DNA of 37,442 nt from Candidatus Omnitrophota bacterium (lineage in GTDB: Bacteria > Omnitrophota > Gorgyraeia > Zapsychrales > JAHFFX01). The stretch is from assembly GCA_023247705.1 (NCBI GenBank), contig JAHFFY010000015.1, positions 1 through 37,442 of the forward strand, in the 5' to 3' direction. Below, one piece after another: positions 27,280 through 35,518 of the stretch. The notes beneath the pieces are model-generated. The model had not been told where the DNA came from. It saw nothing but the letters and a program-made list of their open reading frames with translations, and searched no databases. The translations under genes were made by a program, and so were the position numbers. How positions within the stretch are numbered: position 1 is the first letter of the stretch; the number at the start of each line of letters is the position of its first letter.

Positions 27280-27308
27280 TTGTCAGAAAATTGCTTTGAT
27301 GATATTAT
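27280..27308 (+). promoter_or_regulatory. promoter upstream of gatC
   Basis: TTGTCA at 27280-27285 and TATTAT at 27303-27308 are separated by 17 bp. They lie about 35 bp before the gatC ATG, in the only non-coding gap of this region (27219-27342). No obvious terminator for the upstream genes was found in the gap. Confidence 0.5.
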
Positions 27309-27342
27309 AACTCTTCAAAAAATTTTATTTTGAAAAGGATTT

Positions 27343-27660
27343 ATGAACCAAACCAATCAGCAAAAAGGGAAAACTGTTTTTTCCGATCAAGATGTGAATT
27401 ATCTGGGTCGTTTAGCCAGGATCTATCTTTCCCAGGAGGAAATTGTATCCTTAACTAAAAATCTGGGAGGGATCTTGCAATATATTGAAAAACTCGAGAA
27501 GCTCAATGTCTCCGGCATTCAGCCCACCAGTCATGTCCTGCCCTTGCAAAATGTTTATCGGGAAGACCAGGTCCTGCCATCGTTGTCTCAAGAGGACGTC
27601 ATGAAGATGGCCGTGAGTCCGCATCATGGCTTTTTTAAAGTTCCGCAGGTAATCGAATGA
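27343..27660 (+). CDS. gatC: Asp-tRNA(Asn)/Glu-tRNA(Gln) amidotransferase subunit C
   Basis: GatC (105 residues) is the small structural subunit that holds GatA and GatB together. It has the pattern [21 protein letters not shown], then [32 protein letters not shown], as expected. AAAAGGA at 27333-27339 precedes the ATG. The last 4 nt overlap the gatA start (ATGA), so the subunits are translationally coupled. The promoter at 27280-27308 probably serves this operon. Confidence 0.95.
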   Translation: MNQTNQQKGKTVFSDQDVNYLGRLARIYLSQEEIVSLTKNLGGILQYIEKLEKLNVSGIQPTSHVLPLQNVYREDQVLPSLSQEDVMKMAVSPHHGFFKVPQVIE

Positions 27661-29099
27661 ACCTTAATGAATCAACAGCCCACGAGCTGTTAGGCTTGAT
27701 TAAAGAAAAGAAAACGACACCCGAAGCTGTTCACATTTCGGTCAAGAAAGCGATTGAGCTTCATGATCCCAAAGTGAAGGCGTATGTCCGTGTCGATCAC
27801 GACAAAGCGCGGCCAACATCACGAGCCAACGGCAAATTTCCAATTCCGATTGCCATTAAAGATAACATCTGCATCAAAGGACGGGAGGTGACGTGTTGTT
27901 CCCGTATCCTCGAGGGGTTTAAACCTCCGTACAACGCCACTGTTATTGAAAAAATTTTAGAGGCCGAAGGGATTCTCATCGGTCAGGCGAATATGGATGA
28001 ATTCGCTTTTGGTTCTTCCACGGAGAATTCGGTCTTCGGTCCGACCCGCAATCCATGGAATACAAAATGCGTTCCGGGCGGTTCAAGCGGAGGCTCTGCG
28101 GCTGCAGTCGCAGCACACGAGGCGATTTGGGCGTTGGGCTCCGATACGGGAGGTTCGATTCGCCAACCCGCGTCGTTTTGCGGGATCGTCGGTCTCAAGC
28201 CGACCTACGGCCGGGTCTCCCGTTATGGTCTCATCGCATTTGCGTCCAGCCTCGACCAGATCGGGCCACTGACCAAAGATGTCACGGACAATGCGTTATT
28301 GTTAAATATAATTGCCGGACATGATCACCGTGATTCCACGAGCGTGAATGTTCCGGTTCCGGATTACACCAAATCATTAACAAAAGATTTGAAAGGACTC
28401 AAAATCGGGATCCCTAAAGAATATTTTATTGAAGGACTTGATCCCGAGGTTAAATTCGCCATCACTGCGGCGATTGAATTGCTGAAAAAGTCTGGAGTTA
28501 CGTTTAAAGAAATTTCATTACCGCATACGGAATATGCGGTCGCGACCTATTACATCCTGGCGACCGCCGAAGCCAGTTCGAATTTGGCTCGCTTTGACGG
28601 GGTCCAATTCGGCCAACGCTTTCAACCAGCGGCCCCCAGAAAAACCCCTATTGTCGATATGTATGAGGAAACCAGAGACCGTGGTTTCGGAAAAGAGGCC
28701 AAACGCCGGATCTTGCTGGGGACCTATTCGCTGTCCTCCGGTTATTATGAAGCGTATTATCTGCGGGCGCAGAAGGTCAGGACGCTGATCAAAAATGATT
28801 TTGACCTTGCCTTTAGCGAGTTGGATGCCATTCTGACGCCGACTTCCCCAACGACCGCTTTTAAGATCGGGGAAAAAAGCGATAACCCGCTGGCGATGTA
28901 TCTCTCTGATATTTATACGATCTCCGCGAACCTGGCTGGAATCCCGGCGATTTCCATCCCGTGCGGTTTTTCAAAGGACGGTCTTCCGATCGGATTGCAG
29001 ATTTTAGCTAAACCCTTTGCCGAAGAAATGATCTTTCGGATCGCATACAGTTATGAGCAAAGTACGGATTGGTATAAAAGAAAAGCGCCGTTAAATTAA
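27657..29099 (+). CDS. gatA: Asp-tRNA(Asn)/Glu-tRNA(Gln) amidotransferase subunit A
   Basis: GatA (480 residues) is the amidase that frees ammonia from glutamine for GatB. The Ser-cisSer-Lys triad is Lys68 (PIAIKDN), Ser143 (GSSGGSAAA) and Ser167 ([16 protein letters not shown]), with the same spacing as characterised GatA proteins. FMD-type gating motifs and the C-terminal [14 protein letters not shown] are intact. Start is coupled to gatC. gatB follows after 20 nt. Confidence 0.97.
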   Translation: MNLNESTAHELLGLIKEKKTTPEAVHISVKKAIELHDPKVKAYVRVDHDKARPTSRANGKFPIPIAIKDNICIKGREVTCCSRILEGFKPPYNATVIEKILEAEGILIGQANMDEFAFGSSTENSVFGPTRNPWNTKCVPGGSSGGSAAAVAAHEAIWALGSDTGGSIRQPASFCGIVGLKPTYGRVSRYGLIAFASSLDQIGPLTKDVTDNALLLNIIAGHDHRDSTSVNVPVPDYTKSLTKDLKGLKIGIPKEYFIEGLDPEVKFAITAAIELLKKSGVTFKEISLPHTEYAVATYYILATAEASSNLARFDGVQFGQRFQPAAPRKTPIVDMYEETRDRGFGKEAKRRILLGTYSLSSGYYEAYYLRAQKVRTLIKNDFDLAFSELDAILTPTSPTTAFKIGEKSDNPLAMYLSDIYTISANLAGIPAISIPCGFSKDGLPIGLQILAKPFAEEMIFRIAYSYEQSTDWYKRKAPLN

Positions 29100-29119
29100 A
29101 AAATATAAATAAAACTTCC

Positions 29120-30574
29120 ATGATTTTTGAAACAATTATTGGTTTAGAAGTCCACTTGCAGTTAAATACAAACACAAAAATTTTCTGTGGCTGCGCCAAT
29201 CTTTTTGGAAAAGAATCGAATACCCTGGTGTGCCCGGTTTGTCTTGGACTCCCGGGGACTTTGCCGGTTCTAAATCAGAAGGCCTTGTCTTCCGCCATAA
29301 AAATCGCCTTGGCGCTGAATTGCCAGGTCAATCCGTATATCAAATTTGATCGCAAAAATTATTATTACCCTGATTTGCCCAAAGGGTATCAGATTTCCCA
29401 ATATGATCTTCCCGTGGCGAGTCATGGCTGGGTTGAAATTCCAGACAAGCAAGCAGGTGCGCCTTCCGACCATCGGGTCAAACGGATCAATATTAAACGC
29501 GCACATCTTGAAGAGGACGCGGGTAAATCCATTCACGATCAAACCCTCAACGCCAGCTTGGTTGATTATAACCGCACCGGCACGCCGTTGATGGAAATTG
29601 TCAGCGACCCGGATTTGCGCTGCGCCCAAGAGGCCTATGATTATCTCACGACCCTGAAACTGATTTTGCAATACCTGAATGTCTCGGACTGCGACATGGA
29701 AAAAGGGAGTCTGCGTTGCGACGCTAATATTTCGATCCGGCCCTTGGGCGAACAGAAGTTCGGTGTTAAAGCGGAAGTGAAAAACATGAATTCCTTTAAA
29801 GCGGTGAAAATGGCGTTGGAGTTTGAAGAAAACCGTCAGAGACAATTGCTTTTATCGAACCAGCGGGTGGTTCAGGAAACGCGTTTATGGAATGAAGAAA
29901 AAGGCATGACGTTTCCGATGCGCAGTAAAGAAGAGGCGCATGATTATCGTTATTTCCCCGAGCCGGATTTGGTGCCCTTTATGGTGCGGGAATCCATGAT
30001 CGAGGAGATCAGGGCGTCTTTGCCGGAACTGCCGCACGCGAAATTGGAACGCTTTTTGAAAGAATACCAAATCTCGGAATACGACGCGCAGATCCTGATC
30101 CAGGATCCGACGTTGTCCGGTTTTTTTGAAGAGTGCGTCAAGCGAACATCGATGATCAAAAAAGTTTGCAACTGGTTGATCGGGCCTGTCCTTCAGGAAC
30201 TTAATTTACGCAAAGTGAATATCCAGCAGATTGGTTTGCAGACCCAAGAATTAGTGAACCTGATCGACAAGGTCGAACAGGGTGTTTTAAGCAACCTCGT
30301 GGCCAAAGATGTTTTTAAATTAATGCTGGATACTGGCAAAACTGTTGATACAATTGTTGCTGAGCAAGGACTGACGCAGGTTTCGGATGACAGCGTATTG
30401 GAAAAGATCGTTGAGGAAATTATTAATGATAACGAAAAAGTTATTGCGGAAATAAAACAGGGAAAGACATCCGCAATGGGATTTCTCGTAGGACAAGCGA
30501 TGAAAAAAACACAAGGCAAAGCCAATCCCAAAAAGATTGGAGATTTGATTAAAAGGAGGTTTGAGAATGGCTAG
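29120..30574 (+). CDS. gatB: Asp-tRNA(Asn)/Glu-tRNA(Gln) amidotransferase subunit B
   Basis: GatB (484 residues) phosphorylates and amidates the mischarged Glu- or Asp-tRNA. Typical runs are FETIIGLEVHLQLNTNTKIFCGC, CPVCLGLPGTLPVLN, KNYYYPDLPKGYQISQYDLP, DYNRTGTPLMEIVSDPD and EVKNMNSFKAV. The Zn-binding cysteines near residues 28-42 are present. The C-terminal YqeY-like tail domain ends MGFLVGQAMKKTQGKANPKKI. The ctpA start at 30567 lies inside its last codons. The GatCAB set indicates indirect synthesis of Gln-tRNA and/or Asn-tRNA. Confidence 0.97.
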   Translation: MIFETIIGLEVHLQLNTNTKIFCGCANLFGKESNTLVCPVCLGLPGTLPVLNQKALSSAIKIALALNCQVNPYIKFDRKNYYYPDLPKGYQISQYDLPVASHGWVEIPDKQAGAPSDHRVKRINIKRAHLEEDAGKSIHDQTLNASLVDYNRTGTPLMEIVSDPDLRCAQEAYDYLTTLKLILQYLNVSDCDMEKGSLRCDANISIRPLGEQKFGVKAEVKNMNSFKAVKMALEFEENRQRQLLLSNQRVVQETRLWNEEKGMTFPMRSKEEAHDYRYFPEPDLVPFMVRESMIEEIRASLPELPHAKLERFLKEYQISEYDAQILIQDPTLSGFFEECVKRTSMIKKVCNWLIGPVLQELNLRKVNIQQIGLQTQELVNLIDKVEQGVLSNLVAKDVFKLMLDTGKTVDTIVAEQGLTQVSDDSVLEKIVEEIINDNEKVIAEIKQGKTSAMGFLVGQAMKKTQGKANPKKIGDLIKRRFENG

Positions 30575-31901
30575 AAAGGCGTTCATTATTATAACATCGG
30601 TGGTTGTTTTTTTTCTGATCACGCGATTGGCAATTTCACAGATCACCAAAGAGACGAAGGACGATCTCTATTCCCAGATAGAACTTTTTAGCTATGCGTT
30701 AACCACCATTCAATCCGAATATGTCGATGAACAAAAGCCCAAGGATTTGATTTACGGATCTTTGAAAGGGATGCTTTCTTCGCTTGATCCGCATAGCCAA
30801 TTTTTGACACCGGAAGATTACGCAGAACTGAAAACTGAAACTCAAGGAAAATTCGGAGGGTTAGGCATTGAAATATCGATCCGCGACGGATTATTGACGG
30901 TTGTAACACCACTGGAAGATACCCCGGCTTGGAAAGTCGGTGTCATGGCTGGCGACCGCATTGTGAAAATCGGCGATGAAGTCACCAAAGACATGAGTTT
31001 AAACGATGCGGTGAAGAAACTCCGTGGCAAACCGGGAACAGACGTCAAGATTACAGTTTTAAGAGAATCGGAATTTAAAATTCATGATTTTACGATCACC
31101 AGAGAAATCATTCATGTTCAGGATATCAAAGATCCCCAGATCTTGGAAGACCACATCGGCTATTTGCGATTAGCTGAATTTCGCGAGGATTCGCATAAAG
31201 AATTTGAGAAAGCCTTATACAAATTAAAAGCGGACGGCGCCGACAGTTTGATCTTGGATCTGCGCAATAATCCGGGTGGGCTGTTAAATGTCGCCATCAA
31301 GATTTCTGAATTGTTTTTGCCGGAAGGCCAACTGATTGTTTCCACCAAAGGACGAAGGGCTTCTCAGAATATGGAGACGAAATCGACGAATGCGACGATG
31401 GATTTTGTTCACTGGCCGATGGTTGTTTTGATTAATGAGGGGAGTGCATCCGGAAGCGAAATTTTGGCCGGGGCATTGAAAGATAACCAGCGCGCCATCA
31501 TTGTCGGAGAGAAATCGTTTGGTAAGGGATCGGTCCAATCGGTGATTTCGCTTCCCGATGGATCGGGATTAAGATTAACCACAAGTAAATATTTCACTCC
31601 GTCGGGAGTTTGTATTCATGGCATCGGGATCATGCCGGATGTTGAGGTGAAACGGGTTTATCCACCGGAGGAGACAGAGGATAAAGATAAAAAGAATCTC
31701 GATAAAATTTTCGATGATGTTCAAATGCATGACGCCAAAGATCCGCAATCCGTGATTCAGACGCAAAAGGATTCGGAATCAAAAAAGCGGCTCCAGCAGG
31801 ATAACCAGGTCCAGGCCGCCATCAGCGTCATCAAAGGGATTCGAGTTTTTCAGAAATTTGGGCAGCCTGTCCAGAGTGTAGCGAATGGCTCCAAAACGTA
31901 A
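30567..31901 (+). CDS. ctpA: carboxy-terminal processing protease CtpA
   Basis: The 444-residue S41 peptidase cleaves the C-terminal ends of envelope proteins. It has an N-terminal membrane or signal helix (residues 5-22) and SLDPHSQFLTPEDY. A PDZ domain lies at about 85-165 (GGLGIEISIRDGLLTVVTPLEDTPA). The protease core has NNPGGLL, Ser295 in EGSASGSEI and Lys320 in GEKSFGKGSVQ, 25 residues apart as in the catalytic dyad of the family. The ATG at 30567 is preferred over TTG at 30561 because AAAAGGAGG at 30551-30559 is well spaced. It overlaps gatB by 8 nt and the next gene by 17 nt. Confidence 0.95.
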   Translation: MARKAFIIITSVVVFFLITRLAISQITKETKDDLYSQIELFSYALTTIQSEYVDEQKPKDLIYGSLKGMLSSLDPHSQFLTPEDYAELKTETQGKFGGLGIEISIRDGLLTVVTPLEDTPAWKVGVMAGDRIVKIGDEVTKDMSLNDAVKKLRGKPGTDVKITVLRESEFKIHDFTITREIIHVQDIKDPQILEDHIGYLRLAEFREDSHKEFEKALYKLKADGADSLILDLRNNPGGLLNVAIKISELFLPEGQLIVSTKGRRASQNMETKSTNATMDFVHWPMVVLINEGSASGSEILAGALKDNQRAIIVGEKSFGKGSVQSVISLPDGSGLRLTTSKYFTPSGVCIHGIGIMPDVEVKRVYPPEETEDKDKKNLDKIFDDVQMHDAKDPQSVIQTQKDSESKKRLQQDNQVQAAISVIKGIRVFQKFGQPVQSVANGSKT

Positions 31902-32862
31902 GGAAAAAGTCGATTTAAAAAACCTCGTAATCATTGCTTTATTGATTACGGTCGTCATTGAGACTTCTTTGTTACTCAATCCTGATTTTAAAAAAGGATT
32001 GAGTAAACCTAAAGCTGTCGAAAAAAGTTCAACCTCATCAGAGAGAATTACCAAGAAAAAAGAACCTTCAGAACACAAGTCTCCCCCGATCGTTTTACCG
32101 GCTGCCCTGAAGTCTGAGCCAACGATCGTTCCTGCCTCTAAATCTCAGATGAAGCGACCGGTGGCGGTCACAAACAATGATCAGATAAAAAAACCGTTTT
32201 TAGGACGTATTGCGATCATTCTCGATGACTGGGGATATCATCAGGAATCCTGTGACGCATTGGTGTTCATCAAGAGTCCTCTGGCGGTCGCTGTTCTTCC
32301 GGGTTTAGAACATTCTCGCGATATCGCTGAATGCGCTTACCGTAACGGCAAGGAAGTGATATTGCATCTGCCTTTAGAACCGCATCGCTATACCGAGACT
32401 TATCCCGACAATTATATTATCAAAACATCGATGAACGATGCCAAGATTGTCCGTATGGTGGATCATTCTCTGGACAGTGTGCCATATCTGGTAGGTGTTA
32501 ATAATCATATGGGGTCTAAGGCGACAGAGGATAAACGCGTTATGTCGATTGTCTTTAATCGTTTAAAACAGAGAGGATTATTTTTTGTGGATAGCTTTGT
32601 TACCAGCAAGACGATTTGTCGTGATCTCGCGCGGAAAATGAAAGTCGGCTTTGCACGCAGGGATGTGTTTTTAGACAATAAAAATGAACGCGTTTATATC
32701 GAAGAACAATTCGCTATCCTCGCGAAAGAAGCGCACAAAAAAGGTTTCGCCATTGCGATTGGTCACGACCGTCCGTTAACTTTGCAGATTGTTAAAGAGC
32801 AAGTTGAGCTTCTGGAACGACAAGGTTTTAAGATAGTCAAAATAACCGACCTTCTCCAATAA
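31885..32862 (+). CDS. divergent polysaccharide deacetylase (YibQ/DUF610)
   Basis: The 325-residue protein has an N-terminal membrane anchor (about residues 12-32), a Lys/Pro/Ser-rich linker to about residue 105, and a divergent NodB-like domain. Motifs match the YibQ family: IAIILDDWGYH, VAVLPGLEHS, VILHLPLEPH, GVNNHMGS, FFVDSFVTS and GHDRPLTL. The family is paired with peptidases of the EnvC/CtpA type in many genomes and is thought to act on envelope polysaccharide. Here it overlaps ctpA by 17 nt. Enzymatic activity is not established for the family as far as I know. Confidence 0.88.
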   Translation: MAPKRKEKVDLKNLVIIALLITVVIETSLLLNPDFKKGLSKPKAVEKSSTSSERITKKKEPSEHKSPPIVLPAALKSEPTIVPASKSQMKRPVAVTNNDQIKKPFLGRIAIILDDWGYHQESCDALVFIKSPLAVAVLPGLEHSRDIAECAYRNGKEVILHLPLEPHRYTETYPDNYIIKTSMNDAKIVRMVDHSLDSVPYLVGVNNHMGSKATEDKRVMSIVFNRLKQRGLFFVDSFVTSKTICRDLARKMKVGFARRDVFLDNKNERVYIEEQFAILAKEAHKKGFAIAIGHDRPLTLQIVKEQVELLERQGFKIVKITDLLQ

Positions 32863-32879
32863 AGTGAAAGTGAGTTTTG

Positions 32880-33854
32880 ATGAAAGTTTTGGGCATTGAA
32901 ACATCCTGCGATGAGACAGCCGCCAGTGTCGTGGAAGACGGCCGATATATCCTTTCGCAAGTTATATCTTCGAGCTTAAAAGATCACCAGCGTTATGGAG
33001 GAATCATCCCGGAGATCGCTTCCCGTCGGCAGATTGAATTAATTAATCCGGTTATCGAAGATGCTTTGAAACAAGCGCAGCTGACGATTGAGGCCATTGA
33101 TGCCATCAGTGTCACACGCTCACCGGGGTTGATCGGTTCCCTTTTGGTGGGGATTTCTTTCGCCCGGGCTTTATCCTTGGCCTTGGCGAAACCGTTAGCG
33201 GAAGTGGATCATATCAAAGCGCACTTATATGCTAATTTTTTGCAATTTGGTCGCAGCGCAGAGAGTTCAATCGGTTTACCGAAATTACCGGCGATTGGAC
33301 TTGTTGTTTCGGGAGGGCATTCGAGTTTATTTTATGTGAAAGGGTTTAACGAATTTCGCCTTCTGGGGCAAACACGGGATGACGCAGTCGGAGAAGCGTA
33401 TGACAAGGTTGCCAGGATTTTAGGATTAGGTTATCCGGGAGGGCCGGTGATCGATCGTTTGGCCAAACAACAAAAGGAAGATCGAGAAATTCAATTCAGA
33501 TGTGCTGATTTGAATGACAGCTTTGATTTCAGTTTTAGTGGAATTAAAACAGCGGTGTTGTATCATGTCCGTCAGCGGCAAAAGGAAGGGTGTGCGATCC
33601 GCGTTGATCAGATCGCTTACGCGTTTCAGAAAAGTGTTGTCGCTTCTTTAGTTGATCAATCGTTCATGGCCTGCAGAAAAAAGAAAATAAAGACCTTATT
33701 GATCGGAGGCGGAGTTGCCGCGAATTCCTTCCTGCGGGAAAGGCTATTCAGAAGAGCTCAAGAAGAAGACATCCAGGTTTTTACCCCACCGATATCCCTG
33801 TGCACGGACAATGCCTCGATGATCGCCGGATTAGGTTATCATCGTTTAAGTTAA
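32880..33854 (+). CDS. tsaD: tRNA N6-adenosine threonylcarbamoyltransferase TsaD
   Basis: TsaD (324 residues) installs the threonylcarbamoyl group to make t6A37 in tRNAs that read ANN codons, working with TsaB, TsaC and TsaE. The start MKVLGIETSCDETAASVV is diagnostic. Metal ligands are His111 and His115 (DHIKAHLYANF). PAIGLVVSGGHSSLF and LLIGGGVAANSFLRE mark the ASKHA ATP-binding fold, and LCTDNASMIA supplies the last ligand. The ATG at 32880 is used rather than TTG at 32877. It follows the deacetylase after 17 nt. The locus then changes to a new transcription unit. Confidence 0.96.
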   Translation: MKVLGIETSCDETAASVVEDGRYILSQVISSSLKDHQRYGGIIPEIASRRQIELINPVIEDALKQAQLTIEAIDAISVTRSPGLIGSLLVGISFARALSLALAKPLAEVDHIKAHLYANFLQFGRSAESSIGLPKLPAIGLVVSGGHSSLFYVKGFNEFRLLGQTRDDAVGEAYDKVARILGLGYPGGPVIDRLAKQQKEDREIQFRCADLNDSFDFSFSGIKTAVLYHVRQRQKEGCAIRVDQIAYAFQKSVVASLVDQSFMACRKKKIKTLLIGGGVAANSFLRERLFRRAQEEDIQVFTPPISLCTDNASMIAGLGYHRLS

Positions 33855-33901
33855 GTTTTGCAATAGAAAAATCCTATTTGATGGGGAAATATTTTATTTA
33901 A

Positions 33902-33932
33902 TTGAATCGGCTTTTTATTTTTAGTATATAAT
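33902..33932 (+). promoter_or_regulatory. candidate promoter of the bactofilin unit
   Basis: TTGAAT at 33902-33907 and a perfect TATAAT at 33927-33932 are 19 bp apart, slightly longer than ideal. They lie in the AT-rich 150-bp gap after tsaD, about 70 bp before the bactofilin ATG. An AGGAGG ribosome binding site at 33994-33999 serves that gene. Confidence 0.45.
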
Positions 33933-34004
33933 AAACTGACATTAAAATTTATGATTGCCAAATTTATAAATTTTTAAAGGGCAACATCTGAACAGGAGGG
34001 GGAA

Positions 34005-34523
34005 ATGGGTTTAAGAGATCGAAAAGATTTTGTGAAAGAGCAGGAAGAAAAAAGCATTGAGATCAATGCCCAGATGCAGGGGACGTTGACCTTCAAAGAC
34101 CCGGTTAATTTAAAAATTAATGGCAAATTCAGCGGAGGTTTGGAAACACGAGGAACGTTATCGATCGGGAGCGCAGCCTTTGTCGAAGCCAATATTGTCG
34201 GCGAAAATATTGTTGTTGCCGGAAAAGTCCGAGGAGACATCGTGGCGAAGACCATGCTGGTGCTCATGCCCACAGCTGTTTTAAGCGGCAATATTACGAC
34301 CCCCAAATTGAACATTGTCGAAGGCGCCATCTTCCAGGGAAATTGTCAAATGATCGAGGATTATTTCGATGTGGATGGATTAGCTAAATATCTGGAGATC
34401 GATCCTCCAGCGATTTTAGAATTGGTCAATTCAGGAAAAATTCCCGCGATCAAAAACGGGGACGATTGGAGTTTTGAACGTAATAAAATCGATAACTGGG
34501 CTGCTTCTGGAAGAATTAAATGA
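34005..34523 (+). CDS. bactofilin fused to a C-terminal excisionase-type helix-turn-helix
   Basis: The 172-residue protein has two parts. Residues about 18-118 are a bactofilin (polymer-forming cytoskeletal) domain: the right-handed beta-helix pattern is clear in INAQMQGTLTFKDPVNLKING, VEANIVGENIVVAGKVRGDI and LSGNITTPKLNIVEGAIFQG. Residues about 121-170 match the excisionase/MerR-like HTH_17 fold: DVDGLAKYLEIDPPAILELV, a SGKIPAIKNGDDW wing, then FERNKIDNWAAS. Bactofilins form filaments on membranes, whereas HTH_17 domains bind DNA. The combination suggests a filament that contacts DNA; this is inference. Start is supported by AGGAGG at 33994-33999. It overlaps the next gene by 4 nt (ATGA). 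Confidence 0.88.
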   Translation: MGLRDRKDFVKEQEEKSIEINAQMQGTLTFKDPVNLKINGKFSGGLETRGTLSIGSAAFVEANIVGENIVVAGKVRGDIVAKTMLVLMPTAVLSGNITTPKLNIVEGAIFQGNCQMIEDYFDVDGLAKYLEIDPPAILELVNSGKIPAIKNGDDWSFERNKIDNWAASGRIK

Positions 34524-34822
34524 CGACGAACCAATACATCTCGGTCCGGGAAACCGCGCAGATTCTTGGCGTTAGCGAAAAAAAAGTCATGGATTTGGTC
34601 GAAGAGAAAAAGATTCAAGCTTACCGGATCGCTGATCAGTTTCTACGTTTGAAGAAATCAGAAGTCCTGGATATCAGAAATAGCGGTAAAATTGTCGCCG
34701 AATCAACCCCGGAGATTTACACGGCTCAAGAAAAGATTCTGGATTTTTTTTACTTTAATGATTTTTATATTGTGTCTCTCATTATTATTCTTCTGTTGCT
34801 TTATGTCGTTTTTGCCATGTGA
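34520..34822 (+). CDS. tail-anchored excisionase-type helix-turn-helix protein
   Basis: The 100-residue protein begins with an HTH_17-type DNA-binding domain at about residues 5-55 (YISVRETAQILGVSEKKVMDLV, wing KKIQAYRIADQFLRLKKSEV). A short linker follows, then a single hydrophobic helix at about 82-99 that ends the protein (FYIVSLIIILLLLYVVFAM). This places the DNA-binding domain on the cytoplasmic face of the membrane. Its HTH resembles the one at the end of the preceding bactofilin, and the two genes overlap by 4 nt, so a shared job is likely. No attachment site, integrase or phage gene is nearby, which argues against a true excisionase. Confidence 0.8.
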   Translation: MTTNQYISVRETAQILGVSEKKVMDLVEEKKIQAYRIADQFLRLKKSEVLDIRNSGKIVAESTPEIYTAQEKILDFFYFNDFYIVSLIIILLLLYVVFAM

Positions 34823-34875
34823 CGCAATTTTGTCTCACCCGAATAACAACGCATTTAAATAAAATTAATTTCAAT

Positions 34876-35238
34876 ATGTACAAAATAATTATTCTTTCCT
34901 ATTGCTTCGTGGCAATCTTGACGATGAGTGGATGCGCCGATTTTAGAAATAAAATCTCAGCAGACAAAAAGAAAAAAGAGGAGATTAGCGCTTTAAAAAA
35001 GAAAAATTATGAAACTTTAATAAAATCCCTGGCGAATAATTCGTTATTGAAAGGAGCGCAAACCGAGAAGGTCAAGGAGATGTTTGGAGAACCAGATGAT
35101 ATCCTCCTATCAGGTTCCGCGGTTGGAAAATTTGAGGTCTGGACTTATGAGAAAGTTCAAGAAAAAAATTACACCCCCGATCGGCAACCCATCCGGTTGT
35201 ATTTTGACGGCAATAAATTAATTAATTGGGAATATTGA
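34876..35238 (+). CDS. small BamE/SmpA-like lipoprotein
   Basis: From the ATG at 34876, 120 residues begin with a lipoprotein signal: hydrophobic core IIILSYCFVAIL and lipobox TMSGC with Cys20. After a lysine/glutamate-rich stretch (about 22-45), residues 55-118 read like the SmpA/BamE fold: GAQTEKVKEMFGEPDDILLSG, EVWTYEK, then PIRLYFDGNKLINWEY. BamE helps the outer-membrane beta-barrel machine; other members of this fold have other roles. A GTG at 34819 overlapping the previous stop would give a longer form whose lipobox is too far in. It is probably the third gene of the bactofilin unit. Confidence 0.75.
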   Translation: MYKIIILSYCFVAILTMSGCADFRNKISADKKKKEEISALKKKNYETLIKSLANNSLLKGAQTEKVKEMFGEPDDILLSGSAVGKFEVWTYEKVQEKNYTPDRQPIRLYFDGNKLINWEY

Positions 35239-35328
35239 ATTAATTTCACGATATCCGAAGATTGTGCTTACGGTAAATACGCGATTGCGTTGTTTGAAAA
35301 ATACAGATGCACTCCAGAGAAAAAAAAC

Positions 35329-35357
35329 TTGCTATTTTAACCCCTTTCGCGTAAAAT
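35329..35357 (+). promoter_or_regulatory. candidate promoter in the gap before tRNA(CAU)
   Basis: TTGCTA at 35329-35334 and TAAAAT at 35352-35357 are 17 bp apart. They lie about 160 bp upstream of the tRNA gene, so they could drive it with a long leader or serve a small RNA made from 35364 onward. Confidence 0.35.
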
Positions 35358-35363
35358 TTTCCG

Positions 35364-35490
35364 AAATTATTTTCAGCCCAATTTTGTGTCTGTAAAACCT
35401 GTCCCAATTGCGACGAAGCAATTCTCCTGATCTGAAAAATGTTGAGCGGGGAGTTCATTAAATGATCAGGGCTGTTGAGTTTTTCCATAT
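35364..35490 (+). ncRNA. possible small RNA or tRNA leader with two hairpins
   Basis: Downstream of the candidate promoter are a hairpin AATTGC-GACGAA-GCAATT (35406-35423) and a longer imperfect one closed by CCTGATC (35426-35432) and GATCAGG (35464-35470). A T5 run at 35480-35484 follows after 9 nt, too far for a standard terminator. No convincing protein is encoded on either strand. Otherwise I see nothing in the 280-bp gap 35239-35518. Confidence 0.25.
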
Positions 35491-35518
35491 TTCAAAAGAT
35501 AGAGCAACCTAGTATAAA

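Noticed and set aside
34005-34822. A phage or integrative element excisionase pair
   Set aside because: There is no integrase, attachment repeat or phage gene nearby. One HTH is joined to a bactofilin and the other to a membrane anchor.
35246-35488. An 80-residue minus-strand frame before tRNA(CAU)
   Set aside because: There is no ribosome binding site, composition is AT-driven and there is no recognisable domain. The hairpins on the plus strand explain the sequence better.
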